NCBI GenBank assembly: GCA_004173185.1
Contig: SEFZ01000013.1
Location: forward strand, 124,001-188,000
Length of the DNA: 64,000 nt
Reading direction: 5' to 3'
Source of the DNA: Sphingomonadales bacterium
Lineage (GTDB): Bacteria > Pseudomonadota > Alphaproteobacteria > Sphingomonadales > Sphingomonadaceae
Shown here piece by piece: positions 1 through 9,296 of the stretch. Numbering within the stretch: the stretch's first letter is position 1; every line of letters starts with the position of its first letter. The position numbers and the translations under genes were made by a program. The notes beneath the pieces are model-generated. The model had not been told where the DNA came from. It was given only the letters and a program-made list of their open reading frames with translations, and searched no databases.

Positions 1-2
1 TC

Positions 3-2132
3 GAGCATGAGCGGCGCGAGGAGATCATCCAGTGGATCTACGAGACCTATGGGCGGCGCCACTCAGCGCTGACTGCTGTCGTCACACGCTACCGCGCGCG
101 CGGTGCGATTCGCGAAGTTGGTAAGGCGCTGGGCCTCCCGGAGGATCTGACGTCGTCGCTGTCCGGGCTCGTGTGGGGCTGGTCGGTTGAGGGCGTCGGC
201 GAAAAGCAGGCGAAGGAGCTGAATCTCAACCTCGGGGACCGCAGGCTCCGGCTGGCGCTCGACCTTGCGAACCAGCTGATGAACACGCCGCGGCACCTGT
301 CGCAGCATCCCGGCGGCTTCGTGCTCACCCAGGACCGCCTCGACGATCTCGTGCCGATCGAACCCGCGGCGATGGACGACCGGCAGGTCATCGAGTGGGA
401 CAAGGACGACATCGACGCGCTGAAATTCATGAAGGTCGACGTGCTCGGTCTCGGCATGCTCGGCTGCATGAACCGCGCGTTCAACATGCTCGAGGCTGAG
501 AAGGGCGTGCGCGTCACCATGGCCGACCTCCAGGACGATGATCCGGACGTATACGCCATGATCCAAAAGGCTGACACGCTCGGCACGTTCCAGATCGAGA
601 GTCGCGCGCAGATGTCGATGCTGCCGCGCATGAAGCCCGCGCGCTTCTACGATCTCGTGATCGAGGTAGCGATCGTCCGGCCCGGGCCGATCCAAGGCGA
701 CATGGTGCATCCGTATCTTCGGCGTCGCGAGGGCAGGGAGAAGCCTGAGTATCCGAAGCCAGAGCTGCGCGCCGTGCTCGAGAAGACGCTTGGCGTGCCG
801 CTCTTCCAAGAGCAGGCGATGAAGGTCGCCATCGTGGGTGCCGGCTTCACGCCAGCCGAGGCCGACCAGCTACGCCGCGCTATGGCTACGTTCAAGATGA
901 CCGGCGGGGTCAGCCACTTCTACGATAAGCTCGTCGGCGGTATGGTCGAGCGCGGCTACCCGCAGGACTTTGCCGAGCGCACTTTCAAACAAATCGAGGG
1001 ATTTGGCAGCTACGGCTTTCCCGAGAGCCATGCCGCGAGTTTCGCGAAGATCGCCTACGCCTCGTGCTGGATGAAATACCATCACCCAGACGTCTTCTGC
1101 GCGTCGTTGCTCAATGCCCAGCCGATGGGGTTCTACGCGCCCGCGCAGATCGTTCAAGACGCCCAGCGCCACGGTGTCGAAGTGCGACCGGTCTGCATTA
1201 ACGCCAGCCGCTGGGACTGCACATTGGAGCCGTCGGGCACGCGGCATCTCGCGGTCCGCCTCGGTTTCCGCCAAGTCCGGTCGCTCGCAAACGCGCACGG
1301 CGCTGCGATAGCGTCGGCGCGCGGCGCGCTGCCATTTGGATCGATCGAGGAGGTCTGGCGCCGCGCCGGGGTTCCTCGCGCAGCGATCGAGCGGCTGGCC
1401 GAGGCCGACGCGTTCCACTCGATCGCCGACGACCGGCGGCAGGGGCTGTGGAAGGTGCGCGGCCTTGGCGAGGCGCCTCTGCCGCTCTTCGCCGCCGCCG
1501 ACGAGCGCGAGGCGGGCTTCAGTCCAGAAGGCATCGAACCGGACGTGACGCTGCGCGCGATGACGGACGGGCGCGAGGTCGTCGAGGACTACCGGACCAC
1601 ACAGCTTTCCCTCCGCGCGCATCCCGTGTCGTTCCTGCGCGACGAGCTCGCCCGGCGCGGCGTGCGCCGGTGTTCGGAACTCACCCAGATCAAGGACGGC
1701 CGCCACGTTGAGATCGCCGGCGTCATCCTGGTCCGCCAGAAGCCGGGCAGCGCCAAGGGCGTCCTGTTCATCACGATCGAAGATGAGACCGGAGTCGGCC
1801 AGGGAATCCTGTGGCCCGACCGCTTCGAGGCGCAGCGGCGCACCGTCATGTCGGCGAGCATGGTGGGACTGCGCGGCCGCTTGCAGAAGGAAGGCGAGGT
1901 GATCCACGTGATCATCGACCGCGTCGTCGACTATGGCGAACTGCTGCGGAAGGTCGGCGAGATGGAGTTCCCGCACCGACCGGGTCCGGGCGACGGCGCC
2001 ACCCACGCGGGATCGCCGGACCGCGGCGAAGCTGGCTGGAAGCCGGAGGCGCGCAACCTCTACTTTCCGCCTTTCGCCGGCGGTGCGGATCCCGAACAGG
2101 TCGTGAAGATCAAATCCCGCGACTTCCACTGA
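3..2132 (+). CDS. dnaE2: Error-prone DNA polymerase DnaE2 (ImuC), 5' end outside window
   Basis: C-terminal ~710 residues of the damage-inducible alpha subunit of DNA polymerase III that works with ImuA/ImuB in mutagenic translesion synthesis. The frame is open from base 3; the start codon and the catalytic PHP/palm region lie left of the window. Visible family hallmarks are the [13 protein letters not shown] stretch, the [14 protein letters not shown] motif, a glycine-rich [16 protein letters not shown] helix-hairpin region, and a C-terminal OB-fold ([18 protein letters not shown]). The last ~40 residues ([10 protein letters not shown]...) are the usual DnaE2 tail. imuA and imuB normally lie just upstream and would be off the left edge. 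The gene is often carried on accessory replicons or islands. Confident family call; strand and stop are clear. Confidence 0.95.
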   Translation, partial: EHERREEIIQWIYETYGRRHSALTAVVTRYRARGAIREVGKALGLPEDLTSSLSGLVWGWSVEGVGEKQAKELNLNLGDRRLRLALDLANQLMNTPRHLSQHPGGFVLTQDRLDDLVPIEPAAMDDRQVIEWDKDDIDALKFMKVDVLGLGMLGCMNRAFNMLEAEKGVRVTMADLQDDDPDVYAMIQKADTLGTFQIESRAQMSMLPRMKPARFYDLVIEVAIVRPGPIQGDMVHPYLRRREGREKPEYPKPELRAVLEKTLGVPLFQEQAMKVAIVGAGFTPAEADQLRRAMATFKMTGGVSHFYDKLVGGMVERGYPQDFAERTFKQIEGFGSYGFPESHAASFAKIAYASCWMKYHHPDVFCASLLNAQPMGFYAPAQIVQDAQRHGVEVRPVCINASRWDCTLEPSGTRHLAVRLGFRQVRSLANAHGAAIASARGALPFGSIEEVWRRAGVPRAAIERLAEADAFHSIADDRRQGLWKVRGLGEAPLPLFAAADEREAGFSPEGIEPDVTLRAMTDGREVVEDYRTTQLSLRAHPVSFLRDELARRGVRRCSELTQIKDGRHVEIAGVILVRQKPGSAKGVLFITIEDETGVGQGILWPDRFEAQRRTVMSASMVGLRGRLQKEGEVIHVIIDRVVDYGELLRKVGEMEFPHRPGPGDGATHAGSPDRGEAGWKPEARNLYFPPFAGGADPEQVVKIKSRDFH

Positions 2133-2133
2133 G

Positions 2134-2415
2134 GTGACGGACAAGCCCTCCCGCCACCAGCGGGTCGTAATGGACCTTTCGCTCCGTATCTTGAGAGCCG
2201 CGATGGTGCGTTCGTCGCAAGCACGCGTCGACACGATCGAGGTGCGGCTGGCGCTACGCTGCCTGCTGCACCACTGCCATGACCGTTGGCCGCTTGAGAT
2301 GTTCTGGGACGCTGCCGCGACAGAGAACGATATCGGGCGGGCGCAGGGCTGCACGGCGGGGTTCAACGGAATCGTTCGGCAGCTGCGGCTTCGCGGCTTC
2401 GATCACACGGTGTGA
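2134..2415 (+). CDS. Small hypothetical protein downstream of dnaE2
   Basis: 93 residues, starting with GTG one base after the dnaE2 stop, so it is probably translated from the dnaE2 message. An ATG at 2170 is an alternative start. The protein is basic, helical and rich in Arg, Leu and His (RLALRCLLHHCHDRWPLE). It has no signal peptide or membrane segment and I recognise no domain. Its position suggests a role or co-regulation with the mutasome cassette, but nothing in the sequence proves that. Confidence 0.55.
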   Translation: MTDKPSRHQRVVMDLSLRILRAAMVRSSQARVDTIEVRLALRCLLHHCHDRWPLEMFWDAAATENDIGRAQGCTAGFNGIVRQLRLRGFDHTV

Positions 2416-2633
2416 CGTCAGGCCAAATACCGCAGGTTACTCATCATGCCTGCCGGGCTCTCAGGCCGTGTGCGACGCTGTCGGCACTGCCGTCGTGCTC
2501 AGCAACGTCCACGCCAGGCCGCACGTCTGAAGCGCCAAGGGTCTGACGGCTGCAACAGTTGGCCGAGCGGCGCCCCTTTTGGAATGAGGCCTTAAGGATG
2601 GTCGCTGGATCCACAACGCGGAAGAGCTCTGAG

Positions 2634-3848
2634 ATGGCTGGCAAGGCAACAGTTCGACAGAGCATGGATGTAACGCTTCCGCGGCCCTTCTGCTGGCGGC
2701 TCGGCGCGACCGCCACCCTCGGGGCAGCGAGAAAACATCACTGGCGCGCCACCAAGGACAACGGTGGTGCGCCCTGGATCGGCCGAGACTGGAACGGGCG
2801 GTCGGACATCAAACTAGGAAGCAAGGCAGTGGCGGCCGACGCCGTAACCTCCTTGGTCGAAGAACTACGCATTGGGATCGGAGCCCAAAACGTGAGGGTT
2901 GCCAAGCTACCGGACCACAAGAGCGTCCGGACCTGCTCCAATGGCGGCCCCCGGCCGCCGTCGCTGGTGGTGGATGTAGATTTCGGCGAATTCGTCCTTC
3001 CGGTCGGTTTCAATGGCGACCTCTTAATCAACCGACCGGATATCACCTTCGCAGAAATCGAGGCGGGGATGATGAAGCTGGTCGCGGAAACCCACGCGGA
3101 ACGGCATCAGGTCGCTGCCCTGGAATTGGAACTTCGCAGCGCCTTTCTCGAGCAGACGATGCTCGCCGGCGTTATCCCGCTGTGGCTACGGATGATCCCC
3201 TGGCAATTCTACACGCGATACCAGGGACCGCGTAGCGATCTGCGCGAAATGGCCGTCCTCATGCTCGATGAAGATCTCCGGCCCGTTATCCGAATACGCC
3301 TTACCCGAACGGTAGCCGACATACAGCTTTACCTCGGCTTCCATGGAGAGGTGCAACGACGCCGGTCTGCGATGCGCTCGAAGCTCGACGCTGCATGTAG
3401 TGGGGGCTTCGTCTCAGAGGTAGCGCTAGGTCTCATAAAGGCGCGAGGCATGGATCCCATCGACGTGCTTAACCGGCTGTGGGCCGCGCGGCTGGATCAG
3501 GACCATGATGGTATCGTCCACCGCACCGCCACCACGCGCGAAACACTCACGCTCGTCGAGGGAGTGGTGGAAGCGACCATCGCCTTCGATGGCGGCTGCT
3601 ACACGTCAGGCAAGCTGACGCTGGATGGGGACTACCCCAGGACACTTGCGATGTCCGCGAAGCGTCGCCCGCTAACAGCGTTCGTAGACCATCCGGCCTT
3701 CAGGGTGGCGGGCGTCACGATACGACAGGCCCGCGCGCTGCGCGGGAGGCTCAGGCTGTATCACACGGTCCGAACCATGCCGATGGAGGAGGCTGCGTGT
3801 GCACTAGCCAGAAGGGTAGAGGCTGCCGACGCCGATAGCAGTGGCTGA
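2634..3848 (+). CDS. Hypothetical protein, ~404 aa
   Basis: Soluble protein of unknown function. The open frame reaches back to a TTG at 2559; ATG codons lie at 2598, 2634 and 2664, and 2634 is preferred because GGAAGAG precedes it. The N-terminal ~60 residues look poorly structured. The middle holds alternating beta strands (SLVVDVDFGEFVLPVGFNGD) followed by a long helix, and a conserved-looking WLRMIPWQFYTRY segment. No catalytic motif or membrane segment is recognised. It lies between the dnaE2 cassette and convergent xthA. The 218 bases before it hold no other gene I can support. Confidence 0.55.
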   Translation: MAGKATVRQSMDVTLPRPFCWRLGATATLGAARKHHWRATKDNGGAPWIGRDWNGRSDIKLGSKAVAADAVTSLVEELRIGIGAQNVRVAKLPDHKSVRTCSNGGPRPPSLVVDVDFGEFVLPVGFNGDLLINRPDITFAEIEAGMMKLVAETHAERHQVAALELELRSAFLEQTMLAGVIPLWLRMIPWQFYTRYQGPRSDLREMAVLMLDEDLRPVIRIRLTRTVADIQLYLGFHGEVQRRRSAMRSKLDAACSGGFVSEVALGLIKARGMDPIDVLNRLWAARLDQDHDGIVHRTATTRETLTLVEGVVEATIAFDGGCYTSGKLTLDGDYPRTLAMSAKRRPLTAFVDHPAFRVAGVTIRQARALRGRLRLYHTVRTMPMEEAACALARRVEAADADSSG

Positions 3849-3979
3849 TACCGCAGGCGACGAGACGGCATGCCTATGGTCAGCCTTTCAGCCGGATCGA
3901 AATCCGACGACGAAACTCACGCAAATCATAGATGGCATCTCCGCCGCGCGGCGAAAGTGTAGCGTGGCTTAGAGACTAA

Positions 3980-4777
3980 TCACGCGCGCCGCCTCCGCTT
4001 CGGTTTGTCGGCGAGCTCGATCCAGACCGGCGCATGGTCACTCGTTTTCTCCCATCCGCGCACGTCGCGGTCGACCTGCGCATCGACGAGCCGGTCGGCG
4101 AGCGCTGGGCTCAGCAACAAATGATCGATGCGCAGCCCGGCGTTGCGAGCGTAGGCGTTCCTGAAATAGTCGAAGAAAGTGTATATCGTCTCGTCCGGGT
4201 GGATGGTGCGCAGCGCATCCGTCCAACCCTGGCCCGTCAACCGGAAGAAAGCCTCGCGCACCTCGGGTGCGAACAAGGCGTCATCGAGCCAGCGCTCTGG
4301 CTTGTAGACGTCGCGCTCGGTCGGCATAACGTTGAAGTCGCCGGCCAGCATTACTGGCAGACCAGATCCGAGCAACCCCGCGGCGTGCTCGATCAGCTTC
4401 TCGAACCAGCGCATCTTGTATTCGAACTTGGGCCCTGGTCTAGGATTGCCATTGGGCATGTAGAGACCGCCGATCAGCAGACCACTCACCGCCGCCTCGA
4501 TGTAGCGGCTCTGCGTCGCGTCCGGGTCGCCGGGCAGGCCCCGCCTCGTTTCCTGTATCTCGCCCACGCGGCTCAGCATCGCGACGCCGTTCCAGCTCTT
4601 CTGACCATGCCAGATTGCATCGTATCCAAGATCGCGGATTGCCTTCTCAGGGAACTTCTCTTGCGGCGCCTTCAGCTCCTGAAGCACGACGACGTCGGGC
4701 TGGCTCTCCATTAGCCATCGCAGGAGGACAGGAAGCCGTCCGTTGATGCCGTTGACGTTGTAAGTGGCGATCTTCAC
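3980..4777 (-). CDS. xthA: Exodeoxyribonuclease III
   Basis: 265-residue AP endonuclease/3'-5' exonuclease of base excision repair, with the length usual for bacterial ExoIII. The metal and catalytic motifs are in order: IATYNVNGI at the N-terminus, VVLQELKAP with the metal-binding Glu, WNGVAML, YMPNGNP, AGDFNVMPTERDVY with the Asp/Asn pair, LRIDHLLLS and the C-terminal SDHAPVWIEL His. The start is GTG at 4777, ten bases after the ligD stop, so the two genes form an operon. Pairing with LigD suggests end processing for strand-break repair. Confidence 0.95.
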   Translation of the reverse strand: MKIATYNVNGINGRLPVLLRWLMESQPDVVVLQELKAPQEKFPEKAIRDLGYDAIWHGQKSWNGVAMLSRVGEIQETRRGLPGDPDATQSRYIEAAVSGLLIGGLYMPNGNPRPGPKFEYKMRWFEKLIEHAAGLLGSGLPVMLAGDFNVMPTERDVYKPERWLDDALFAPEVREAFFRLTGQGWTDALRTIHPDETIYTFFDYFRNAYARNAGLRIDHLLLSPALADRLVDAQVDRDVRGWEKTSDHAPVWIELADKPKRRRRA

Positions 4778-4787
4778 GCGAGGCCCT

Positions 4788-6677
4788 TCATAGATCGGGT
4801 AGGACTTGGTCGGCCCGCCCCCAGCTGGCGAGCGCCTTCGAACCCGCGCGCTTCAGAAGCTCGGCGGCGTCGCCGATGTGGAAGTTCGCTGGCGATGCGA
4901 TTGTCTCCATCTCCTTCCAGGTGATGGGTGCGGCGACCGGGGCCTCCGGCCGCGCGCGAACCGAATATGGCATCACCGCGGTCGCGCCTCGCTGGTTGCG
5001 CAGGTAGTCGACGAAGATGCGGCCCTTGCGCTGCGCCTTGGGGAGCGCGGCGGTGAAGTTCGCCGGATCGCTCTGCGCGACCGCCTGCGCGAGCCGATGC
5101 GCGAAATCCTTCACCTCCGGCCATTCGGCCTGCGGAATAAGTGGAGCTATCACATGCACGCCCTTGCCGCCGGTAACCATTGGGAAGGTCTCAAGACCAA
5201 TCGACTTCAGGATGTCTCGGAAGTGGAAAGCGGCGGTGCGGACCGCCTCGAAATCCAAGCCCTCGTCGGGGTCGAGATCGAAGACCAGACGGTCCGCCTT
5301 CTCGACGTCCTCGATGCGCGCGCCCCAACCGTGGAACTCGATGGTGCCCATCTGGACACAGGTCAGCAGCCCGTCGGCGGTGTCGACGAAGAGATACGGT
5401 TCCTCGTGGCCGTCCTTCTCCATGATACCGACGTGTTTGACGGCGTCGCCAAAGCTGCCGGCGTCGTGCTTTTGGAAGAAGCACTTCTTGGCCCGGCCCT
5501 GTGGACAGCGCACCAAGCTGATCGGACGGCTGCCCGCCCAAGGCAGCATTATCGATGCCACCGCGGCGTAGTGGTCAGCAAGCTGGCCCTTGGTGATGCT
5601 GGACTCGGGGAAGATAACACGTTCACGATTGCTGATCTTGACCCGTGATGCTGCAGGCGCTGCGATCTCAGCTACCGGCTCCTCGACCTCGAGGATCACC
5701 GCCTCCGCCTTTTTGTCGGCCCGCAGGCCGAGATAGCTCGGGTGACGCAGCGTGCCCTCGTTGGTCATCTCGGTGTAGGCGATCTCCGCCACCAGAACCG
5801 GCTTGAGCCAATGCGCCCCGCGCACCTCGGCCCGCGGTGCCCTGACGGTCGGCGTCGGCTGCTCGAGCGGCCGCATCGTTTCCATCAACCGGAAGATCTC
5901 TTCCGTGCCGAAACCCGTGCCGACCTTGCCTGCGTAACGGAGCACGCCGCCGTCGTGAACGCCGAGGATCAGCGAGCGAAAGAGGCGCGATTTGTCCGAC
6001 GGCGTCCAACCGATAACCACGAACTCCTGGCGCTTGATGCACTTCGCCTTCAGCCAGCCGCCGGAGCGGGACCCGATATAGCGGCCGTCGGCCTTCTTGG
6101 AAATCACGCCCTCGAGCCCGGCATCGCAGAAGCCCTTCAGCAGCTTCTCACCATTCCCGACGATGTGCTCCGAGTAGCGGATGCGGTGGCTGCCCTCGGA
6201 AATGATCTCCCGCAGCTTCGCCTTCCGCTCGGTGAGTGGCCGACCCGTCAGATCCTCCCCGTCCAGCTCGAGCAGATCGAACGCGATGAAGTCTATGCTA
6301 GCGGGAGCACCCTTCAGCGCACCCTGCAGCGCCTGGAAGCTCGAGCGGCCATCCTGATCCATGACCACGGCCTCGCCGTCAATCAGCGCCGATCGCACAT
6401 CGAGCGTCCCGGCCTCGACGGCGATATCTTCGAACCTGTCCGACCAGTCGAGACCAGACCGGGTGTAGGCGCGCGCCGTTCCGCCACCGACCGCGACCAG
6501 CAGCCGGTAGCCGTCATACTTCATCTCATGGAGCCAGCGATCGCCCGTGGGCACCGTATCGACCAGTGTGGCGAGCTGAACCGGACGAAACGGCGGTGGC
6601 TTCAAGCTGGCGCGGCTGCCGGGCTTCGCCGCTACGGCCGCTCGCTTGCCTCGTGATGCCGTCCTCGTGCCTGCCAT
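4788..6677 (-). CDS. ligD: DNA ligase D, ligase plus primase-polymerase domains
   Basis: 629-residue non-homologous end-joining enzyme. The ATP-dependent ligase domain comes first: the adenylated Lys is K53 in EMKYDGYRLL, followed by the IDGEAV motif and an OB-fold (MTNEGTLRHPSYLGLR). The C-terminal half is the archaeo-eukaryotic primase-type polymerase domain with the metal-binding LVFDLDPDEG motif and GGKGVHVIAPL. The N-terminal 3'-phosphoesterase domain of Pseudomonas/Mycobacterium LigD is absent, a known shorter arrangement. A Ku gene, the usual partner, is not in the window. Transcribed with xthA. Strong family call. Confidence 0.93.
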   Translation of the reverse strand: MAGTRTASRGKRAAVAAKPGSRASLKPPPFRPVQLATLVDTVPTGDRWLHEMKYDGYRLLVAVGGGTARAYTRSGLDWSDRFEDIAVEAGTLDVRSALIDGEAVVMDQDGRSSFQALQGALKGAPASIDFIAFDLLELDGEDLTGRPLTERKAKLREIISEGSHRIRYSEHIVGNGEKLLKGFCDAGLEGVISKKADGRYIGSRSGGWLKAKCIKRQEFVVIGWTPSDKSRLFRSLILGVHDGGVLRYAGKVGTGFGTEEIFRLMETMRPLEQPTPTVRAPRAEVRGAHWLKPVLVAEIAYTEMTNEGTLRHPSYLGLRADKKAEAVILEVEEPVAEIAAPAASRVKISNRERVIFPESSITKGQLADHYAAVASIMLPWAGSRPISLVRCPQGRAKKCFFQKHDAGSFGDAVKHVGIMEKDGHEEPYLFVDTADGLLTCVQMGTIEFHGWGARIEDVEKADRLVFDLDPDEGLDFEAVRTAAFHFRDILKSIGLETFPMVTGGKGVHVIAPLIPQAEWPEVKDFAHRLAQAVAQSDPANFTAALPKAQRKGRIFVDYLRNQRGATAVMPYSVRARPEAPVAAPITWKEMETIASPANFHIGDAAELLKRAGSKALASWGRADQVLPDL

Positions 6678-6816
6678 ACATCGATAGACTCACGGACGGA
6701 CGACTCGTTCCGACGCTCAAATGACTCGACTGAGCGCCAGCGACCCAAGGCAGTAGTCCCGGATGCAACGCTCTGGAATCAACGGCGTTTCACCGGAAAC
6801 AACGCAGGAGGATTGC

Positions 6817-6993
6817 ATGGCAGACGACAAGACGGCACGGGGACCACAGGATCGCTCGCGCATCGCAATGGGCGAAGATTACGAAGTCGAATACTGGACT
6901 AGCAGGTTCGGCGTCAGCGCTGACGAGCTGCAGAAGGCCGTCGACGCCGTCGGCAACAGTGCCGAAGCCGTGGAGCAGCACCTGAAGGGCTGA
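6817..6993 (+). CDS. DUF3606 domain protein
   Basis: 58-residue DUF3606 protein. Sequence from MADDKTARGPQDRSRI through EYWTSRFGVSADELQKAV to the AVEQHLKG end covers the whole family. The start at 6817 is set by GCAGGAGG six bases upstream; a longer frame from 6763 has no such site. The family is small, common in alphaproteobacteria and of unknown biochemical function. It is divergent from ligD, with a 139-base intergenic region between them. Confidence 0.85.
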   Translation: MADDKTARGPQDRSRIAMGEDYEVEYWTSRFGVSADELQKAVDAVGNSAEAVEQHLKG

Positions 6994-7093
6994 TCGGGCT
7001 TGCGTCGCCTGCGTCTTCCTTGTCACAAGATGACATGACCGCAGGCCAGCCTCAGGATCTCTGTCGCGCCGTGTGGATCGGGCCGGTCCGGAA

Positions 7094-7282
7094 ATGAGCC
7101 GCGACGAAGAACTGTGGGGTGTCGCCATCGCCCTGCTCGCTAGATTCGGTGACGACACCGCACGTCATGCAGCGGAGCGACTTGGCGCCGCCGCAGTCCT
7201 CGCAGACGAGACGGGCATCACGCTGTGGCGTGAAATTGCAGCGCGCATCTCGCAACTGATGTGCGGGCAAGCGGGCCAATGA
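7094..7282 (+). CDS. DUF6961-like small protein
   Basis: 62 residues. The pattern DEELWGVAIALLARFGDD...AAERLGAAAVLADETGITLWREIAARI matches what I recall of DUF6961, a small helical family seen mostly in sphingomonads. The start ATG at 7094 is preferred over an upstream frame start at 7073 because family members begin with the DEELW segment. Function unknown. Its stop overlaps the start of the next small gene (ATGA). Confidence 0.65.
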   Translation: MSRDEELWGVAIALLARFGDDTARHAAERLGAAAVLADETGITLWREIAARISQLMCGQAGQ

Positions 7283-7392
7283 AACGGGTCTTAGCACTAA
7301 CCGAGGTCGTGCTGGTCGGAGCCATGTGCGTCATGGCCGCAGCGAGCTGCCTATGGTCTGCCGGGCAAGCGATCGTCCTCATCCTGGACTGA
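7279..7392 (+). CDS. Small single-pass membrane protein, 37 aa
   Basis: Short frame starting with ATG at 7279 in a 4-base ATGA overlap with the DUF6961-like stop, which suggests translational coupling. The product is MKRVLALTEV followed by a mostly hydrophobic run to LILD, consistent with one membrane-spanning helix and a short basic N-terminus. I recognise no family. The support is the coupled start and the hydrophobic composition; it could also be a chance frame. Confidence 0.4.
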   Translation: MKRVLALTEVVLVGAMCVMAAASCLWSAGQAIVLILD

Positions 7393-7412
7393 TCGGGGCT
7401 TTAGTCGCACCA

Positions 7413-7835
7413 CTAGCCTCGCTTGAGCATATGCAGCGTTGCCTGGTCGGGGCCTTTAAACCATCGGTCAAGCGCAGCCCGGAACAGCGGGCCGCCACCT
7501 GCGGCATCGAAGAGCGTGAGGGAGGAACGCAGCTTCATCGCATCGATCTCACCGAAGACCGAAAGGGCGTTGCCGCCCGCATGGTCCTGCAGGGCCGCCA
7601 CGCATTCGCGGAGGCGAGCACCGAGAACTGGGTGGTCGAGATAGGCATGTGCCTCCTCCAACGAACGGATAGCGAAACGCTGCGCCATCTCGCTGCGGCC
7701 GAGCCCCGCGAACTGCGGGAAGACGAACCACATCCAGTGGCTGCGCTTCGCGCCGCGCCGGATCTCGGACAGCGCGGTGTCGTAGCTGCCGGCCTGGGCC
7801 CCCACGAAGTGATCGAGATCGAAAGTGTCACTCAT
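7413..7835 (-). CDS. DUF1810 family protein
   Basis: 140-residue soluble protein covering the whole DUF1810 family. Recognisable stretches are FDLDHFVGAQ at the N-terminus, RSHWMWFVFPQFAGLG, AYLDHPVLGARL and DAMKLRSSLTLF. The biochemical role is unknown; the family is common in proteobacteria. The ATG at 7835 follows an in-frame TTG and is the better start. It sits 18 bases beyond the stop of the gene at 7854-8369 on the same strand, so both may be on one transcript. Confidence 0.88.
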   Translation of the reverse strand: MSDTFDLDHFVGAQAGSYDTALSEIRRGAKRSHWMWFVFPQFAGLGRSEMAQRFAIRSLEEAHAYLDHPVLGARLRECVAALQDHAGGNALSVFGEIDAMKLRSSLTLFDAAGGGPLFRAALDRWFKGPDQATLHMLKRG

Positions 7836-7853
7836 CAAAGGCCGGCTAGCACG

Positions 7854-8369
7854 TCATCCGACCAGGGCCATCCCCTCACGCCGCTGCCGCGCGAGATATT
7901 CGCGCTCGTTGCTCTCGCCCATTTCTCGAACTTCGGGGCAGTCGCGGTAGGAAAAGCCGAACATTGGGACGATGCCGAACTGCTCGGCCTCCCAGTCGTT
8001 GCGCGCATCCTTCTGCTCGTCGGTCTCGTGATCGTTCGCCGGCAGCGCTGAAGCGTATTCCTCGTATCGCACGTTCGAAAATGTCAGGGCGTAGGCGTTG
8101 GCGACGGGGTCGAACGGCGGCATCATGCTTGAGAAACCCAGGTCGTGCTCAACGAACTCCGGGTGCATCCTGAACTTGACGACCTCGCGTTCGCCATGGC
8201 GCTCGTCGAAAACAGCGTCGACGCCCTCGTCACGCTCGACATAGCTGCCGCACGTGTCCCCAGTCCGGCCGTCGAGGACTACCCCCTCAGCGAACTCGAA
8301 AAAGCGAGTGTGGTTGAGGTCTACAGGCTCGTCCTCCCACAACAGCCAGTGCTTTCCGGAAAATTGCAT
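7854..8369 (-). CDS. Hypothetical protein behind an SOS-box match
   Basis: 171 residues beginning MQFSGKHWLLWEDEP; the frame extends to 8420 but the upstream part overlaps the SOS-box match. The protein is acidic, rich in aromatic residues and Glu/Asp, with no signal peptide, membrane segment or recognised domain. The clear clue is regulatory: GAAC-N7-GAAC at 8404-8418 lies 35 bases upstream of the ATG, so LexA control is likely. The DUF1810 gene follows on the same strand. Confidence 0.6.
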   Translation of the reverse strand: MQFSGKHWLLWEDEPVDLNHTRFFEFAEGVVLDGRTGDTCGSYVERDEGVDAVFDERHGEREVVKFRMHPEFVEHDLGFSSMMPPFDPVANAYALTFSNVRYEEYASALPANDHETDEQKDARNDWEAEQFGIVPMFGFSYRDCPEVREMGESNEREYLARQRREGMALVG

Positions 8370-8403
8370 CGAAAACCTCCGACTCGATCGATCGTCGGAT
8401 ATA

Positions 8404-8418
8404 GAACAATTAGAGAAC
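8404..8418 (-). promoter_or_regulatory. LexA (SOS) box, GAAC-N7-GAAC
   Basis: Exact direct repeat GAAC AATTAGA GAAC, read GTTC-N7-GTTC on the strand of the gene it precedes. This is the SOS operator described for alphaproteobacteria such as Rhodobacter and rhizobia. It lies 35-49 bases upstream of the start at 8369. A chance 8-base match in 64 kb is possible; the intergenic location in front of a gene and the nearby repair genes raise the odds that it is real. Confidence 0.6.
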
Positions 8419-8651
8419 AAGTGCGAGTCAGGTCCCGGCGCCTCCGACAGGCCAACTCAACGTCTGGGACGTCGATGCGACGGTGCCACAAGCGAAATCA
8501 ACATTCAGGGATCGCGCGCGATGCTCGTCGTCGTGCGCGACGACATTCGCAGAAGGGCGCTGCAGCGCCTCTTAGACAGAAGAAGCTGATGTGGCTCAGC
8601 AGGTAGATGGGAAAAGCCTGCGGCGCAGCCTAGCAGCGAAAGGATTACGAA

Positions 8652-9152
8652 ATGGTAAACGGCTTCGAGCACATGAAGCGCTTTGCGGCAGGCGCCCGCG
8701 CCCTCATGGAGGAGGGCCATGTCGACAGCGCCGCCGGACGTTACTCCCGCACGCTCTTCATGAGCGTGTCGGAACGTGGGTCGGACTTGGAGGCGGCGGC
8801 ACGAGGTGCGGCCGCCGTGCAGGGCTGGAACCTCGTCACGCTCGAATTTGGGCATAGCTCGAAGGCCAAGGGACCGCAGGCCATCACGGTTTCGATGAAC
8901 AACGCCGATGGAGACGCGGAGATCATCCACGATTGCGCTCTCGTTCGAGATGGTGATCGGCACGTCATCGTGCCGCCAGCGGCGACATTCCATTTCGCGA
9001 TCGGTGCTGACGGCCTCGAGCGCCGGCACGGGCGACCGGCCAACATCGCCGCTGGCAGGATCCAAGCCGGTCGTGACCTGACGGCGGCGGCAAAACGTGC
9101 CGATCCGGAATCGCCGTGCATGGAAGCGCACACCTACGAGATTGCGTCGTGA
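8652..9152 (+). CDS. Hypothetical protein, 166 aa
   Basis: Soluble protein of unknown function starting with ATG eight bases after AAAGGA. The N-terminus is an amphipathic helix (MVNGFEHMKRFAAGARALMEEG) and the centre is beta-rich (NLVTLEFGH, HVIVPPAATFHFAIG). No domain is recognised. The upstream intergenic region (8419-8651) holds no gene I can support. It may share a transcript with the next gene 144 bases downstream, which is similarly orphaned. Confidence 0.55.
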   Translation: MVNGFEHMKRFAAGARALMEEGHVDSAAGRYSRTLFMSVSERGSDLEAAARGAAAVQGWNLVTLEFGHSSKAKGPQAITVSMNNADGDAEIIHDCALVRDGDRHVIVPPAATFHFAIGADGLERRHGRPANIAAGRIQAGRDLTAAAKRADPESPCMEAHTYEIAS

Positions 9153-9296
9153 CAGGCCGCCGCGCCCCACCCCCGGGCGCGGCGGCGTGGCATCCCTGGC
9201 CGGCGGTTTCCGCCGACCAGGGCGCCATCACGAGGTAAATGACATCCATCAGGACCGGTGACGGTCGGGAAAAGAAGTTAGAACGAAGGGAATGCG

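Noticed and set aside
870..2366. Long minus-strand open frame of 498 codons opposite dnaE2
   Set aside because: It lies entirely over the clear dnaE2 frame, is Arg/Ala/His-rich as GC-rich antisense frames are, and has no domain.
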